Shown piece by piece: positions 62,550 to 64,000 of a stretch of 64,000 nt of DNA. The stretch covers positions 2,852,001-2,916,000 of the forward strand of contig JAFLBJ010000001.1 in assembly GCA_017303415.1 (NCBI GenBank), written 5' to 3'. Under the pieces are notes generated by a model. The model had not been told where the DNA came from and did no database searches. It saw only the letters and a list, made by a program, of their open reading frames with translations. Source of the stretch: Chitinophagales bacterium (GTDB lineage: Bacteria; Bacteroidota; Bacteroidia; Chitinophagales; Chitinophagaceae). The first letter of the stretch is position 1, and every line of letters begins with the position of its first letter. The translations under genes and the position numbers were made by a program.

Positions 62550-63736
62550 AGGATAAATTCCGGGCCATATTACCGATGGAGAACAGGTTGAGTACTTTGT
62601 TCACAGAATTTTTTCAGAGTGAAAAGGCTGGTGGTTTCATCCTTATCGGTTGCACGATCATATCCCTGCTTATTGCAAACTCATCCTGGGGTGATTCTTA
62701 TATTCATTTCTGGCATGAAAAAGTGGGTGGACTTTCCATCGAGCATTGGATCAATGATGGATTGATGGCTGTGTTCTTTTTATTGGTGGGTCTGGAGATC
62801 GAACGGGAGTTATATGTTGGGGAACTTTCGGAATGGAGAAATGCCATGTTGCCAATTGCCGCGGCCCTGGGAGGAATGCTCATCCCTGCCATCTTTCATT
62901 TTGCATTCAATACTGGCACCCCTACGGTGAATGGCTTTGGTATTCCCATGGCTACCGATATAGCCTTTGCGCTGGGTATTCTTTCCCTGGCAGGCAATCG
63001 TGTGCCCGTCAATTTGAAGATCTTTCTCACGGCCCTCGCCATCATTGATGACCTTGGAGCAATTCTGGTGATCGCTTTGTTTTATACAGATGATCTGAAC
63101 CTGATCTATTTATTTTCCGGATTAGGAATTTTCGGTGGTTTATACCTGATGGGAAGATTGGGTGTACAAAAGCTCATTTTTTATATCCTGCCCGGATTAT
63201 TGCTTTGGTTTTGTTTTCTCCAATCTGGTGTACATGCTACGATCAGTGGAGTATTGCTGGCCTTTGCCATACCCTTTGGAAAAGGCGATGAAGGGTCTCC
63301 CTCGTATCGGTTGCAACATTTTCTGCATAAACCCGTGGCCTTCTTCATCCTGCCTGTTTTTGCTTTGGCAAATACGGGCATAGTGATTGTGGAAGGATTT
63401 CACCGGTCTCTTTTTACAGCCAATAGCCTGGGGATCATGGCCGGATTGGTATTGGGAAAACCCATTGGAGTTTTAGGGTTCTCCTGGCTGGCGGTAAAGA
63501 TCCGGCTTGCCACTTTGCCATTGGGTGTAAATTGGAGTAAGATCCTTGTGGCTGGGATCATTGCCGGCATCGGGTTCACGATGTCCATCTTTATTACCCT
63601 GCTTGCTTTTTCAAATCCGGATCTGGTAGTATCCTCAAAAATGGCTATCCTGTTGAGTTCCATTGTTGCTGCTCTATTGGGCTGGCTGGTTTTATATTTG
63701 ACTGGCATTAAAAAGAAGGCGGAGATTTCAAAATAA
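62546..63736 (+). CDS. nhaA: Na+/H+ antiporter NhaA
   Basis: 396 residues with about 12 membrane segments. MATDIAFALGIL holds D138 (E. coli D133 position) and LAIIDDLGAI holds D168-D169 (E. coli D163/D164), the ion-binding pair. WINDGLMAVFFLLVGLEIERE is the conserved TM2 region. It exchanges sodium for protons at the inner membrane. Its start overlaps the DinB-like gene. Confidence 0.96.
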   Translation: MKDKFRAILPMENRLSTLFTEFFQSEKAGGFILIGCTIISLLIANSSWGDSYIHFWHEKVGGLSIEHWINDGLMAVFFLLVGLEIERELYVGELSEWRNAMLPIAAALGGMLIPAIFHFAFNTGTPTVNGFGIPMATDIAFALGILSLAGNRVPVNLKIFLTALAIIDDLGAILVIALFYTDDLNLIYLFSGLGIFGGLYLMGRLGVQKLIFYILPGLLLWFCFLQSGVHATISGVLLAFAIPFGKGDEGSPSYRLQHFLHKPVAFFILPVFALANTGIVIVEGFHRSLFTANSLGIMAGLVLGKPIGVLGFSWLAVKIRLATLPLGVNWSKILVAGIIAGIGFTMSIFITLLAFSNPDLVVSSKMAILLSSIVAALLGWLVLYLTGIKKKAEISK

Positions 63737-63799
63737 TCTTCTCTTCTCAGAATCTTTTATGTAATTCAGCGATTTTGGACATCTCATAAAAAAACTTTT

Positions 63800-64000
63800 A
63801 TGAGATTCATTACACTCCTTCTGATTTTTGCAGGATATAACCCCATACTTGGCCAGGAAAAGAAACCCCTTAAATCACAGATCGAAAAAGTGACCCTCTA
63901 CCTTGAAGGTGCACAGGTGGAGCGGGTGTATAAGGGGGTAGTTGGGACAGGCCGGATGGTTCTGTCATTTGATAATGTATCTCCGCATATCGATAAGCAG
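63800..64000 (+). CDS. mucoidy inhibitor MuiA/DUF4139-like protein (5' part)
   Basis: 67 residues are visible before the window ends. A signal peptide (MRFITLLLIFAGYNPILGQ) is followed by KVTLYLEGAQVERVYKGVV and GRMVLSFDNVSPHIDKQ, the start of the DUF4140/MuiA N-terminal domain. A full protein would have a C-terminal DUF4139 domain. An envelope role is likely. Confidence 0.75.
   Translation, partial: MRFITLLLIFAGYNPILGQEKKPLKSQIEKVTLYLEGAQVERVYKGVVGTGRMVLSFDNVSPHIDKQ

Overview
The window looks like a chromosomal segment of a Bacteroidota bacterium, probably Chitinophagaceae or a relative. The evidence is the set of lineage-typical families (DUF3810, DUF2723, DUF177-rpmF-plsX, a MoxR ATPase plus VWA pair, double GH43 and GH31 enzymes), several TAnnTTTG promoter -7 boxes, and moderate GC in core genes. 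No rRNA, phage structural gene, transposase, integrase or CRISPR array was seen.

Layout. 1-8.1 kb is housekeeping: a partial phosphopantetheinyl transferase, dcd, a DUF3810 protein, the DUF177-rpmF-plsX lipid/ribosome operon, a thiolase and a CoA-disulfide-reductase/rhodanese fusion. 8.1-16.1 kb is a leftward hemicellulose block (GH43-GH43, a frameshifted GH31, an intact GH31). 16.2-18.7 kb is a leftward operon of K+ channel, bestrophin and LCIB-type carbonic anhydrase, a candidate inorganic-carbon/ion module; the channel has an in-frame stop. 18.7-29.3 kb is an AT-rich accessory region ending at tRNA-Lys. It begins with two integron-like gene cassettes (a membrane protein, then a MntA-HepT toxin-antitoxin pair), each bounded by attC-like sites. 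These are followed by an AraC-controlled redox locus and a string of small rightward genes (three VOC proteins, an alpha/beta hydrolase, a fatty acid hydroxylase, YdeI-like). 29.7-49 kb is core again: SDR, SAM hydrolase, deoxynucleotidase, DUF2723, VWA/MoxR, murB, a PPOX-ferredoxin-U32 operon, queD, priA, an acyltransferase, mtaB, clpS and two tRNA-Val genes. 49.3-53.6 kb, directly behind tRNA-Val(TAC), is a small defence-like island: GIY-YIG, a single-chain MmeI-like restriction-methyltransferase, a membrane coiled-coil protein and a higA remnant. 54-64 kb holds an esterase, a receiver-only response regulator with striking repeated upstream sites, valS, a GxxExxY nuclease gene between perfect inverted repeats, a protease/propeller protein, DinB, nhaA and a partial mucoidy-inhibitor-like gene.

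The most unusual theme is non-coding. Many intergenic gaps carry palindromic elements whose arms are tandem 7-mers or 8-mers. Three long copies share a GCGAGACC double-hairpin body. Four octamer elements share CACAGAG/CGCAAAG-like words, and one of these encloses the GxxExxY nuclease gene. The same 7-bp rhythm appears inside two coding regions.
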